Source: Xiphias gladius (lineage: Eukaryota > Chordata > Actinopteri > Istiophoriformes > Xiphiidae). From it: a stretch of 64,000 bases of DNA. Both the position numbers and the translations under genes were made by a program. The notes beneath the pieces were generated by a model. The model had not been told where the DNA came from and did not search any database. It worked only from the letters and a program-made list of their open reading frames with translations. The stretch spans positions 25,422,556 to 25,486,555 of the forward strand of contig NC_053402.1 of assembly GCF_016859285.1 (NCBI RefSeq), written 5' to 3'. Shown piece after piece: positions 1-11,668 of this stretch (position 1 is its first letter; each line of letters starts with the position of its first letter).

Positions 1-96
1 TGCAGGGCCTCTTTAACAGCTTAAAAAAAAAAAGCCTTTCAGGTGTGAGAATTGCTTCTGTTGGGATCTCCAGCTGTAACGTAAGGTTAACAATAG

Positions 97-295
97 GGAT
101 GCAGCTAGCCATTATTTCCATTGGTGGTTAATCTGCCCATTATTTTTTTGGATTAAATCGATTAATTGTTTTTGCCATAAAATGTTAGAAACTACTGAAA
201 AATGCCTGTTATGATTTCCAGCAGCCCGATGTAATGTGTTTAAATGGCCTCTTTTGTTCTGAAAACCAAAAGTACTCGGCTTACTGTCATGTTCC
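97..295 (+). mobile_element. hAT-like MITE, copy 1
   Basis: Contains the family core (ggttaatctgcccattattt, atcgattaattgtttttgcc, aaaatgttagaaactactgaaaaatgcc). Both ends are eroded. The family consensus begins CAGGGCTGCAACTAACGATT and ends CGATTAATCGTTGCAGCTCT. Confidence 0.65.
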
Positions 296-1984
296 GTAAG
301 AGATCTAACAGGAAGTAAAATCACTATTTAGGAGGGAAAATCGAACACGAGTCGTTGAAGGACGATGTTTTATGGTCACTCCTGTATTTTGTCACTTTCA
401 TGAAATGCTGACGCTTCAAAACTTTTTCACGTTGGGTTTTTTGGGATTTTAATAAAGTCAAAAGAAAAGAAGACACATTTAACAGGCCAAAAAATAACAA
501 TCGTAAAAATGTCATTATTGTGAGAGGCAGCAGCAGCAGCAGCAGTATAAAGCAGCCAGGTCCACAACAACAACAACAACACAGACTAACCAGTCAGTAA
601 TCAGATCAATACTTCTTGAGGACCAGAGTGATTAAAGTCAGTCGATGCCTGTGACAGTTTTAACAGGCTAATCTGTAATTTGTAACAGATTACACCAGGC
701 CACCACGTTAATCTGCTCTGCCACATGAACACACACACACACACACACACGCGTGTCACTCTCTTCACACCCTGCCAGGACTTCCAAGGACTTTTCAATG
801 ACTTCCAAGGTTTTCTTTGATGAAATGTGACCTGACACCGGTCGGACCTGACACCGCAGCGTCGCAAGGTTCGAAATCCGGGAGAAAATCCTGCACGCCG
901 GAGACCTGGTACAACAGTCACACAATGACGCAGCCGAAAACTCTTTACGATTGATTCCTTCCCCGACCGGTCGTGGACAGAGAATCGATCCACGACAACC
1001 TGAGTAAAAACTGTCGGTCTGATCTTCTCGGGCTCAGGAGACTGTGACGGACATTGTTCGCTTTTTTTGAGGCGTAACGGGACTAAATGACAAAGTACCC
1101 AAAGAACCAGTCGACAGTTAGTTTCTCTGGGTAAAATAATCGTCAGCGACGGCGCTAAGAGTAGAATGAAATGGAAATGTGACACAAAAACAGCATGAGG
1201 CAGAATTGATGGGTAACTGTGGTGTTCGGGTGAGCTTCAGGTGTTTCTTTGAGGCCTGCTCTTTTTTTTTTGTACGTTGCAGTTGTGGACTATCAGGAGC
1301 TGCAATGGGCACGAAGTGGCCTTAATCCAACACAACTCAGCCTGGGTTATTTTATTCAGCTTTTGTCATCTTCGTTAATATACTGTGACCTTAGCAGGAT
1401 TTACTGTGAAGCCCTTTTCAGACACGGAGTCTGGAACATTTCCCGCTTCATCTTTCTGTCAGTCTCCCAGACTTTGACATTCATGAGCCTCACGGCTTCA
1501 TTCGGACACGACGGGAGATTTGTGGAAAAAGCCGCGTGTCCGCACGTTCGGAGGGACGGATTGTAAAACTGACTTTGCTGCCGAAGGCTTAATTCATGAC
1601 GAGACTCGTCCCGCTCCTCACCGCGAGTCCACCGACACATGTTCACATCCGTTGCGTCGCTGAACGGCATCAGACACACGACTCTCTGCCTGTCGGAAAA
1701 CACCAGTGACAGGACTCTTTTCATCCCGGTTTACTCACGTGCCGTTTGTAAAGACCTTCACTGGATATTTATTCATTCATTCCGCAGCTCGCATGAATGA
1801 AAACGATTACTGTGGTTGTGAGAGAGTTTTTTAACTGTCGAGGGAAAATCTTTTTACTCACTGGTCTGAGCTGACGACAGTGAATCCAATCAGCTCTTTA
1901 CGGTGTTTCACTGTCTAATAAACTGATTTTATTTTCTTTGTGCATAAGAGATGAAGACTGAAATCATGACTTTATTACAAAGCG

Positions 1985-2215
1985 CTTCAAGACAGCAACT
2001 AACGATCTTTTTCACATAATCATTAGTCTATTAAATGTAAAAAATACATCACAAGGTGATGTCTTGTTTTGTCCTCGAGTCTAAAACCCAAAGAGGTTCA
2101 GTGGCTGCGATAGAAAACAGAGAAAAACGGAAAATCCTCAACGTTTGATATTTTCTCAATGTCTTTGCTTAAAAGTGACTCTGACATTTTATTTATTATT
2201 TAACGGACTAATCCT
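1985..2215 (+). mobile_element. hAT-like MITE, copy 2
   Basis: Degenerate copy with gcaactaacgat, the 'ggtgatgtcttgttttgtcc' block and 'ctaaaacccaaagaggttcag'. Confidence 0.6.
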
Positions 2216-3449
2216 TTTAGCCCCGGTGGTCTCTCTGCATGTTAACCCTGCGCATTTCTGCAGCTTCACCTCAATCTGACTTCATTCGGCTCAGGCTTGT
2301 GCCAGGAGCCAAACAGGAATGTTTCAGGTCCGACGGTAAAAAAAAACCGCCGTTGTGACTTTTATGTAAAAGCGAGCGAGATGTTTATTCAGACACGAGA
2401 GCGGCGTGTCGAGCTACCGTCGGTTTAACTAACGAAAGAGCGGGTCTGAAAGGGGCTAGAGATAAAGAACGGCAGACACAGAGAGGTGGCTGAAGGTAGA
2501 TAAAACCAGGGAGAGGGAGGGAGCTGTGGGGGAGGGGTGGTAGCTGGTAGTCGGTTCAGCTTGGGAGTGAGGGATGAAGAAAGGGAAAAAAGGAAAGCGG
2601 TGGAAAATAAATGTGTGGAGGAGGGTTTGATTGGCGGGAGAGGAAAATGCTGGGGGGAGGGGAGAGACGCTCAGAGCAGGGAGACCCTGATGAGCTGTGG
2701 TCTGACAGGTAGGAAGCTCAGAGCCAAACTAGACCAGGAACCCGATTAAATAATGTGTGTGTCAATCAGACTCACTTCACCCCGTCACAAAAGAAAACCA
2801 GTCCTACGTAAACCCTGCTGGGGGGGCTGCCTCCCCCCTCAGTTCAGTGGACCTGTCCTTAAATGTCCAGGATCTGCTGATCCAGTATTTTATTTTTTTC
2901 CTTTGTTTAATCAGCTAAAACTCTCGCTGAGATTCACATCTCTTTTTCCAGAGAGACAGGGAGAAGGGAGCGGCACAAAAACGTCAAGTGTCCCGCACTA
3001 CACAAGACCACCAGACCAAGTCCAGGTCAGACCCGTGACGCTACAGTAAGAAGACAAAGTACACACTGACCAAGAGCGCCGGTTTCCACATCCTTCACCA
3101 ACAGTAATCAGCTCCGACACAGTCCTGACTGAAGTCTGTAGCACATCCTTACAGTTTCCATTACCTCCATGATCCAGCTGCATATTGCAGATGTTACCTT
3201 ACAGCAGGAATCAGCGGCGGGAGAAGCATTCAGCCCCTTAACCGAAAGCAGCAGCACCACAGTGTGTGTTATAGTCCCGCATTCAGCGTCTCACTCACTG
3301 AGCCGAAAGTACAGAAGTACCAGGTATAATCAGCCACATGTACCAGTCCCGGCCCCCGCGCGTGTTTACTTATTTATAGTCCTGAAGTCAGAGCTGTGAC
3401 AGGATGTCATACTGTTCCTTTCCTCAGAGAAACACTGTCCAGATATTTG

Positions 3450-3712
3450 CTCCAGGGCTGCACCCATCAATTCTTTTCTTTATCGGTTAATCTGCCAGTG
3501 ATTTTTTCCACTAATCAGTGAATGGTTTAGTCTGAGAAACGTCAAAAATGCCCATCACAGCAGCAAAGCCGAGCGTGAAGCCGGCAAACGTCCTGTTTTC
3601 TTCTGCGATGATAAAGGACACACACACAAACAAAGATTAATCGATTATCAAAACGGCTGCCGATTATTTTTACGTCGATCCACTAATCGTTTAATCGACT
3701 AATCATTTGGTC
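3450..3712 (+). mobile_element. hAT-like MITE, copy 3
   Basis: Starts cagggctgcacccatcaatt and ends with repeated attaatcgattat/ctaatcgtttaatcg. The 'gtcaaaaatgcccatcacag' core is present. Confidence 0.7.
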
Positions 3713-3746
3713 CAATATGAAGCCTGGCTGGATATTTGAGGCCGAC

Positions 3747-3749
<3 letters not shown>

Positions 3750-3791
<42 letters not shown>
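3750..3791. repeat. (AT)n microsatellite
   Basis: About 21 TA dinucleotides. Confidence 0.95.
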
Positions 3792-3797
<6 letters not shown>

Positions 3798-3984
3798 AGG
3801 ATCCTGACATGTGGTTGTCAAAGAACAGTGACCCACACCTGCAGAGTCTGGATCATTTTACAGCAGAGAAACAAAGCTGCCTGTGCTCTCTACGGGACAA
3901 CAGTCGATCACTCGATCATCAGAAGATTCATCGCTGATCAATGTAAAGTGCCTTTAAAAGCGCTGTATTGATAAAATATTTTAT

Positions 3985-4272
3985 TATTATTAATCAGCAA
4001 TTGTTTGATAGTCCGATAATAGTTTTAGTTGTTTTTAAAGCAAAAATGCCAAATGTTTTCTTGTTCACAAATGTGAGGAATCGCTGCTTCTCTTTGTGCT
4101 GCCTGATGTTTAACTGAATATCTAATATCTAATAGTTATCTTGGACATGTGAAGACATCTCATTTGACTGTGGGAAACTGTAAAAGACATTTTATAGACA
4201 AAACGATTAATCTGGAAAACCATCTGCAGATCAATAGATAATGAAAATAAACGTGGGTTGCAGTCATGATGG
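3985..4272 (-). mobile_element. hAT-like MITE, copy 4
   Basis: Reverse orientation: 'aaaatgccaaatgttttcttg', 'gacatgtgaagacatctc', 'acattttatagacaaaacgattaatc' and a terminal ggttgcagtc. Confidence 0.7.
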
Positions 4273-4639
4273 ACAAGCTGCTTCTCCTCACATGGATACA
4301 GACACAGACGTGGAAAGAATTATTAGTGCTTGAAATTACAGGACATTTATCTCCAGCTCCAGAGCCAAGCACAAAAACTCCCAAGTGCTAGGAAAGCTGT
4401 GGCCCCTGGACAGGCTCTGAACCGGACCCAGCTCTGAGGGCTGGAACTGTACATTCACACAACGACACACTCTCACAAAGTCAGAACCACTGACGCTGCA
4501 GCAGAGCGCGGCGGCTTCAGCTCCAGCTTCAGTCCACGACGCAGACGCCGAGCAGAAACCACCAGACCAAAATGACGCGATGGCTTCAGTGGAGCAGAAA
4601 GACCGGCAGCGAACCGGCTCGACGCACACACTGTGTCCT

Positions 4640-4925
4640 TACACCTGGACAAGGACACACTCAAGGAAAAACCTGCTCAAGGACCCACAGAACTCCCTCA
4701 AGGGCTCCTGGAACCTGCTCAAGGATCCCCTGGCCCTTTGTCGGTGACTATAGCAACCTTCTCAAGTAACCCTGGAACATACCCAAGGGCACTGGAATTA
4801 ACTGAGAATCTCCAGGAACCTCCTCAGAAACCTTTAGGACTTTCAGAGAGACCCCTGAAACCTCCTCGAGGGCCCCCAAAACGCCCTCGGGGGCTACTAC
4901 AACCACCTCAAGGATCCTCTAAATG
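4640..4925. repeat. Degenerate minisatellite, first block
   Basis: Imperfect units of about 30-40 bp rich in 'cctcaaggacc' and 'cctggaacctgctcaagga'. It is the reverse complement of the block at 24.74-25.40 kb. The open frame (PAQGP/PPQGSS) is not a gene. Confidence 0.7.
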
Positions 4926-5607
4926 AATACCAGTAGTATATATTAAAGGGGGCCTCAAAAGGGTTTTGTGCATGGATTAAGGTTTTCTGGGGGTAAAACC
5001 CATTAAATTTACCAATCACCGTGAAAAATAGCTTTATTTTTCTACCAAGATTTGAAGACCGGGGTTAAAGTTACAGGGCTGATCCCAAATATGGGATTAA
5101 CGGAAGATCAGTGGACTCCTACATAGGACTGATCATTTTCATTTGATGTGATTTAATTACAGCTCTATGATCCCCTGATAACATCTTCAAGTCAGAATAC
5201 TTATTTCCAACATGGTCTCAGGACGTTAAAGGACAGACATAAAACTTCTAACATTAAATTCAAGGGTTTTTTTAAAAAAAAGGGAAAACCTTGCTTAGGA
5301 TTTACCCAAAAGCACTAAAGCCATCTCTGAATTTTCACAGTAAGGATAATTAATTTTAAGGTTGGTTTTTAAATCGCTCTAAAAACGCTTTAACCATGAA
5401 AAAAAGAAAAAAAAACCCCATTACAATACCTTAATTAATTACAATCCATTCATTTCCCTCTTAAAGTGCCATTAAAACAACACAATCACATCATTAATTG
5501 GTAAATTAATGCTATATCAAGGTAAATGTGATCAGGTCTCCAGTCACTGCGCCCAGCGAATGGCGGTCAACAGACACTAACTGCTCCGATGACGCCGTGA
5601 ACTGGGA

Positions 5608-5922
5608 CTGCAAGTAACCATCATTTTCATTATCGATTGATCTGCTGCTCATTTTTCTCAATCAATCGATTAATCACTTTGGCTATGAAGTGTCAGAAAA
5701 TACTGAAAAATACCTTTTATAACACATCTTCAGATGTCACGTCGTGTCCGACCAACAGCCCGAAACCCAAATACATTCAGTTTAATATCATGTACAACAA
5801 AGAAAAACGGCAGATCTTCCATCTGAGAAGCTGGAAACAGCAAATGTTTGACATCTTTGCTTCGATTATCAAAATAGTGAAACGACTAACAGATCCATCG
5901 ACTGATCGCTGCAGCTCTAAAT
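5608..5922 (+). mobile_element. hAT-like MITE, copy 5 (near full length)
   Basis: Runs from gggactgcaagtaacc to cgctgcagctct. It has the 'tccgaccaacagcccgaaac' block and 'gagaagctggaaacag'. This is the most complete copy here. Confidence 0.75.
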
Positions 5923-6269
5923 GAAAAACTAAACCCATATGCAAATGTTTCGTGGTATTCGTTGCAGCGGCCGGTCACATCATTAGCGGTGAAAAGCCGC
6001 TCGGCGGCACGCAGCTGCAGCTCGGGCTCGGCAGAGTTTCATTAAGACAAAGTGAAGAAGTGGTCGGAGTAAACAGGGAGGAGGTGCAGAGTTCAGCCAG
6101 ATGTTTGATGTGAGGCAGGACAAAGAAAAGCAGCAGCAGGGCCACGAAGAATGTAAAGGCAGCGCTCAAGCCAGCACCGACGGACATGAAGCAACACACT
6201 GCTCCCAAGATGTTTTTACAGCCTGGCTCCAACTCCACTGGAGGTGAAAGAGACACTGAGCGCGTCTGT

Positions 6270-6505
6270 TCGTTTCCACTATCGATTAATCCATCAATTG
6301 TTTTTTGCCGGCAATCGTTAAGTCTGTGAGGCGGTGAAAAGTGTTTTTTTGTGCCACCGACAGTCCAAATCCCAAAGACGTTGAGTTCACCGAGACAGAA
6401 AACAGAAAGTCTGACGCACTGGAGAAGCTGGAACTGGTTAATGGTTCTTTATTTGTGCTGGATAAATGTCTTATAAGATTAACTGATGATCAAAACAGAA
6501 GGCGA
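6270..6505 (+). mobile_element. hAT-like MITE, copy 6
   Basis: Contains 'ccactatcgattaatccatc', 'gacagtccaaatcccaaag' and 'gagaagctggaactgg'; the right end is lost. Confidence 0.65.
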
Positions 6506-6689
6506 TTTAATGGACTCACTGCGTCCGCTCTAGTGTCTAGTTCACGTGTTATAGTTATGCAGGTAAAGCACAAGTACAAACTTTATGAAAACACACAGCA
6601 GTTATTTGCTCTGAGCAATTACAATAACGACCCATAAAACCTTCATTTCTCCAGCTGATCACATGTGAATACTTTCAGTCATCCATCAA

Positions 6690-6852
6690 TAAACTGCGTT
6701 GGACTGTTGACGGGACAAAAACTGTTTCAAGACATCACCTTGGACCCTGGGAAACGGTGATTTCCGACCTTTTACGGACCAAACGATGAATTCTTTGAGA
6801 AGTGAAGTGGCAGCTTAACTGATAATGAAATAACTGTTAGGTGCAGCTCTCA
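6690..6852 (-). mobile_element. hAT-like MITE, copy 7 (partial)
   Basis: Reverse orientation: 'aagacatcaccttggaccct', 'ttttacggaccaaacgatg' and terminal gtgcagctctc. Confidence 0.6.
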
Positions 6853-7054
6853 CGGATCTCATTTGCAGTCATTGTTATTTGCCACGTATTATTTTTCACA
6901 GTGTGCTTTATTGTATTTATGCATCCATACAAACTGACACACGTCAGTTTGTATTTCATAAATGGATATTATGCATTTGTTTATTTATTTACACCCCCCC
7001 AATATACTGTATCTATGTCACTGAGATAGAAAACTGCACCGGTGATTTCGCACA

Positions 7055-7325
7055 TCAGAGCTGCAACGATGAGTCGATTAGTCGATGGACACAATGAACT
7101 CCGATACTGGAATAACCGTTTTAGTGATTGTCGGTAGGAGTAGCAGCAGCCCCGTGTCCCAGCTTCACAAGATTGAGAATTGGGAGAATTGGCTGCTTTT
7201 CTGTTTCGTACTCAGCAGCGTCCGGACCGTTGTCCAGACAAAACGAGGATTCTGGAGACGTCGCCTTGGACTCTGATGAATCGGGAAGATCATCAGCAGA
7301 TTAACTGAAAGTAACTGTAGGTGGA
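7055..7325 (-). mobile_element. hAT-like MITE, copy 8
   Basis: Begins agagctgcaacgatgagtcg, the reverse of the family's right end, and continues through 'cgtcgccttggactctg'. Confidence 0.65.
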
Positions 7326-7639
7326 GGCCCTGGTGCACACTGGTCTGAGAGGATGTGCCCCGTAGGACTTTGCGATTCGATCTCCTTGTGTTTTCTGTGC
7401 ATATTGATTCTACACATCTGCTTCCCGTTCCCGCCTTATCTCCTGGTTTTCTCGTTTCAATGATACTGGCGCGGCTGGGAAATAACGCGTCCCAGTCTGC
7501 AGGTCTAAAAGTTCACTGGTCCACAACGGTCCGGTGGAGGTTTTACAGAAGAAGCATCTCATTCACCAGCAGATTTGAATCGGCCTCTCACCGGCAGCCA
7601 ATCACAGTCCTCTCGCTCTTTTCTCCGAGCTCCAAGTCC

Positions 7640-9185
7640 CGATCATGTAAACAAACCGAGCCCGGCTGATTAAAAGCGCTTTATTCACAAACGCGCCCAA
7701 CGCGTGCAACCGTTTGCGGTCCGAAAATCACTTCAGGCGGCCTGGAGGGAAACAGAGACAGCCCGGGTCTGTTCACGCCGACGGACAGATCCCCGGCTTC
7801 GACTGTTGAACCCGCAGCCGTTTTTTCTCCACATTTTATTCCGTATCTGCAAACTAAAGCCTGCTCCGGGTGCCGAGAGCTGGATCTGACAGAGAAGGAG
7901 CCGTTACAGCCGCAGCGGGGCTCCCTGACCTTGGCCCGTCTCCTCTCGGTCGGGTTCAGCCCCGGCATGAATTTATCGGGACAAAGCGGGGCATCTCCAC
8001 CGCCGACACACGGCCGACATTTCCTTCGGTCGACTCCCCGATTTGACCGGGGTGGTGAAGCCCGAGCCCGGCCAGCCGGGGAGGGGAACCGTGGGGGGTT
8101 AACGGCGGACAATCGTCTAGTTTTAGCCGTGTAAATCCGACACGATGCTCCCAGCAGAGCGGGACAACACCTACGGCCATCAGCCCACTTTCACTGAGAC
8201 CCCATCTCCATCGGAAAATGGCTTTCGAGCAGCGAGCCATTTTCCCCCATGCTAACGGGCTAGCCTCGCGTTCTTAGCCCCACAAACACAACCTGCTACC
8301 ACGCCAGCTACACCTGAGGACCGAGCAGGGTCCAGGTCTTTCAAACACGATGCAAAAAATAACAGCGTAGGCAGCCCGGACCATTTTAGCCTTTTATTTA
8401 CAAAATGCATTTTGTGGATCAGAGGTGAAAGCAGGCAAATACATGGCCGAGCTAACGTTAGCATTAGCGCCTTGCTAGTTAGCAGTCCCCCCCCCTCCCC
8501 CCCCACACCCCACCTCCGCGAAGAGAGAAAGGGGGTAAAACGGAAGTTCAAAACAACAAAATGACAAACAAAGCACACAAACAACCCAAACACGGAGCTG
8601 CTCGGATTAAAGGTACCCGGAGGGTTATTTTGCCGTGAAATACGTTCACGCTGCCCGGGTTGAAAACTGGCCGCTGCAGGAGCTCGCAGAGGTTAGCGTT
8701 GCAGCTAGCCCTAGCATCCCGAGGCTAGCCCGGAGCTACACAAAGATCTCGACAAACACACCGCGGCCCCCGCTCACGGAAAATCTGTTTTTTCCGCCGT
8801 TTTCCCCTCCACACTTACCCCTCAATTGGCCTCTGCGCCCGCGAAATGAACGATGCACGGCGCGGAGATGCAAAATGTGCAAGTTTCACGGATTAGACAT
8901 GGTTATTTCTCCTCCTCCTCTTCAACCACCGACTTTTGGTTCTCGGGTCTTTCCCCACCGCCGCTTCGACAGCATACTTCCTGCCGCTGCCGCTGCTAGC
9001 CGAGCGGCGCCGGAGCGCAGCGCACACGGCAACGCGTCATCATGCGCAGAAGGAAATTTCAGCAGCGACAGAGAGTCCCGGTCCGCGCGCCTCGCAACGG
9101 CTCACGGCCTCCCCGGGAGCGAGTCCCTCGCGTCCGTTTGGATGCGGACCCGAGAAGAGGGCACGCTTGGTCAGCCGCTGGGAAT
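7640..9185. promoter_or_regulatory. CpG-rich, promoter-like region
   Basis: GC- and CpG-rich unique sequence directly left of the pentamer array, with several gctaacgttagc/gctagc motifs as often seen in fish 5' regions. No coding exon can be proven. It may be the promoter of a gene lying mostly outside the window to the left on the minus strand. Confidence 0.4.
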
Positions 9186-11350
9186 AGCCGCGCCGAGCCG
9201 AGCCGCGCCGAGCCGGGCCGGGCCGGGCCGAGCCGGGCCGGGCCGAGCCGGGCCGGGCCGAGCCGGGCCGGGCCGAGCCGGGCCGGGCCGAGCCGGGCCG
9301 GGCCGAGCCGGGCCGGGCCGAGCCGGGCCGGGCCGAGCCGGGCCGGGCCGAGCCGGGCCGGGCCGAGCCGGGCCGGGCCGAGCCGGGCCGGGCCGAGCCG
9401 GGCCGGGCCGAGCCGGGCCGGGCCGAGCCGGGCCGGGCCGAGCCGGGCCGGGCCGAGCCGGGCCGGGCCGAGCCGGGCCGGGCCGAGCCGGGCCGGGCCG
9501 AGCCGGGCCGGGCCGAGCCGGGCCGGGCCGAGCCGGGCCGGGCCGAGCCGGGCCGGGCCGAGCCGGGCCGGGCCGAGCCGGGCCGGGCCGAGCCGGGCCG
9601 GGCCGAGCCGGGCCGGGCCGAGCCGGGCCGGGCCGAGCCGGGCCGGGCCGAGCCGGGCCGGGCCGAGCCGGGCCGGGCCGAGCCGGGCCGGGCCGAGCCG
9701 GGCCGGGCCGAGCCGGGCCGGGCCGAGCCGGGCCGGGCCGAGCCGGGCCGGGCCGAGCCGGGCCGGGCCGAGCCGGGCCGGGCCGAGCCGGGCCGGGCCG
9801 AGCCGGGCCGGGCCGAGCCGGGCCGGGCCGAGCCGGGCCGGGCCGAGCCGGGCCGGGCCGAGCCGGGCCGGGCCGAGCCGGGCCGGGCCGAGCCGGGCCG
9901 GGCCGAGCCGGGCCGGGCCGAGCCGGGCCGGGCCGAGCCGGGCCGGGCCGAGCCGGGCCGGGCCGAGCCGGGCCGGGCCGAGCCGGGCCGGGCCGAGCCG
10001 GGCCGGGCCGAGCCGGGCCGGGCCGAGCCGGGCCGGGCCGAGCCGGGCCGGGCCGAGCCGGGCCGGGCCGAGCCGGGCCGGGCCGAGCCGGGCCGGGCCG
10101 AGCCGGGCCGGGCCGAGCCGGGCCGGGCCGAGCCGGGCCGGGCCGAGCCGGGCCGGGCCGAGCCGGGCCGGGCCGAGCCGGGCCGGGCCGAGCCGGGCCG
10201 GGCCGAGCCGGGCCGGGCCGAGCCGGGCCGGGCCGAGCCGGGCCGGGCCGAGCCGGGCCGGGCCGAGCCGGGCCGGGCCGAGCCGGGCCGGGCCGAGCCG
10301 GGCCGGGCCGAGCCGGGCCGGGCCGAGCCGGGCCGGGCCGAGCCGGGCCGGGCCGAGCCGGGCCGGGCCGAGCCGGGCCGGGCCGAGCCGGGCCGGGCCG
10401 AGCCGGGCCGGGCCGAGCCGGGCCGGGCCGAGCCGGGCCGGGCCGAGCCGGGCCGGGCCGAGCCGGGCCGGGCCGAGCCGGGCCGGGCCGAGCCGGGCCG
10501 GGCCGAGCCGGGCCGGGCCGAGCCGGGCCGGGCCGAGCCGGGCCGGGCCGAGCCGGGCCGGGCCGAGCCGGGCCGGGCCGAGCCGGGCCGGGCCGAGCCG
10601 GGCCGGGCCGAGCCGGGCCGGGCCGAGCCGGGCCGGGCCGAGCCGGGCCGGGCCGAGCCGGGCCGGGCCGAGCCGGGCCGGGCCGAGCCGGGCCGGGCCG
10701 AGCCGGGCCGGGCCGAGCCGGGCCGGGCCGAGCCGGGCCGGGCCGAGCCGGGCCGGGCCGAGCCGGGCCGGGCCGAGCCGGGCCGGGCCGAGCCGGGCCG
10801 GGCCGAGCCGGGCCGGGCCGAGCCGGGCCGGGCCGAGCCGGGCCGGGCCGAGCCGGGCCGGGCCGAGCCGGGCCGGGCCGAGCCGGGCCGGGCCGAGCCG
10901 GGCCGGGCCGAGCCGGGCCGGGCCGAGCCGGGCCGGGCCGAGCCGGGCCGGGCCGAGCCGGGCCGGGCCGAGCCGGGCCGGGCCGAGCCGGGCCGGGCCG
11001 AGCCGGGCCGGGCCGAGCCGGGCCGGGCCGAGCCGGGCCGGGCCGAGCCGGGCCGGGCCGAGCCGGGCCGGGCCGAGCCGGGCCGGGCCGAGCCGGGCCG
11101 GGCCGAGCCGGGCCGGGCCGAGCCGGGCCGGGCCGAGCCGGGCCGGGCCGAGCCGGGCCGGGCCGAGCCGGGCCGGGCCGAGCCGGGCCGGGCCGAGCCG
11201 GGCCGGGCCGAGCCGGGCCGGGCCGAGCCGGGCCGGGCCGAGCCGGGCCGGGCCGAGCCGGGCCGGGCCGAGCCGGGCCGGGCCGAGCCGGGCCGGGCCG
11301 AGCCGCGCCGCGCCGAGCCGAGCCGCGCCGAGCCGGGCCGGGCCGAGCCG
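9186..11350. repeat. Giant NGCCG pentamer array (15-bp GC minisatellite)
   Basis: The whole tract is 433 consecutive pentamers, each AGCCG, GGCCG or CGCCG. From 9231 to 11300 they follow the strict order A-G-G, giving 138 copies of agccgggccgggccg with no variant that I can see. Only the ends are irregular: A-C-A-A-C-A-G-G-G-G on the left, A-C-C-A-A-C-A-G-G-A-A on the right. It is about 93% GC with one CpG per pentamer. Because 15 is a multiple of three, all six frames are open and yield long meaningless pentapeptide-repeat ORFs. It could be a true expansion or partly an assembly product. Confidence 0.97.
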
Positions 11351-11668
11351 AGTTAGGCGGCCGCCGCCGCCGGTGATCCTGAGGGAAATGACAGTCCGAG
11401 GTCATTTTTATCAGATCGCCGGCTCGGAGACGCGCGGTCCGCTGTCGTGGGGGTCCACGGCGTCCGCAGCCAACGCTCACCATCAGTTCACCTAGGGCCT
11501 TTTGTTCCTCCAGCTCAGTGTTTCAGACCCAGGCGAACCTGTTCGGCAGAACCGGGCCATAAACCTGCCGTTGGGCCCCTACTGACCCCCCGTGTCCCCA
11601 TATGTGTTGTTAAGGTATTGAATCTGTGGTCTACTTCCGTTGGACGTTTGTTTTTGATTTCCTGACAG
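11351..11668. other. GC-rich right flank of the pentamer array
   Basis: CpG-rich for about 150 bp, then ordinary unique sequence. No exon recognised. Confidence 0.4.

Larger units (their letters stand above)
1..7639. other. Gene-free, repeat-rich region
   Basis: No exon of a known family was recognised on either strand. It holds hAT-like MITE copies, an (AT)n tract, one degenerate minisatellite and short microsatellites: AGC near 528-545 and CA at 729-750. Confidence 0.5.

Noticed and set aside
4633..4926. Pro/Gly-rich open frame (PAQGP...PPQGSS)
   Set aside because: Product of the degenerate minisatellite; the opposite orientation block at 24.7 kb shows it is not a conserved gene.
8635..11495. 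Open frames of 770-913 codons with pentapeptide repeats
   Set aside because: They exist only because the 15-bp repeat has no stop in any frame; similar frames occur on both strands and no domain or splice structure is present.
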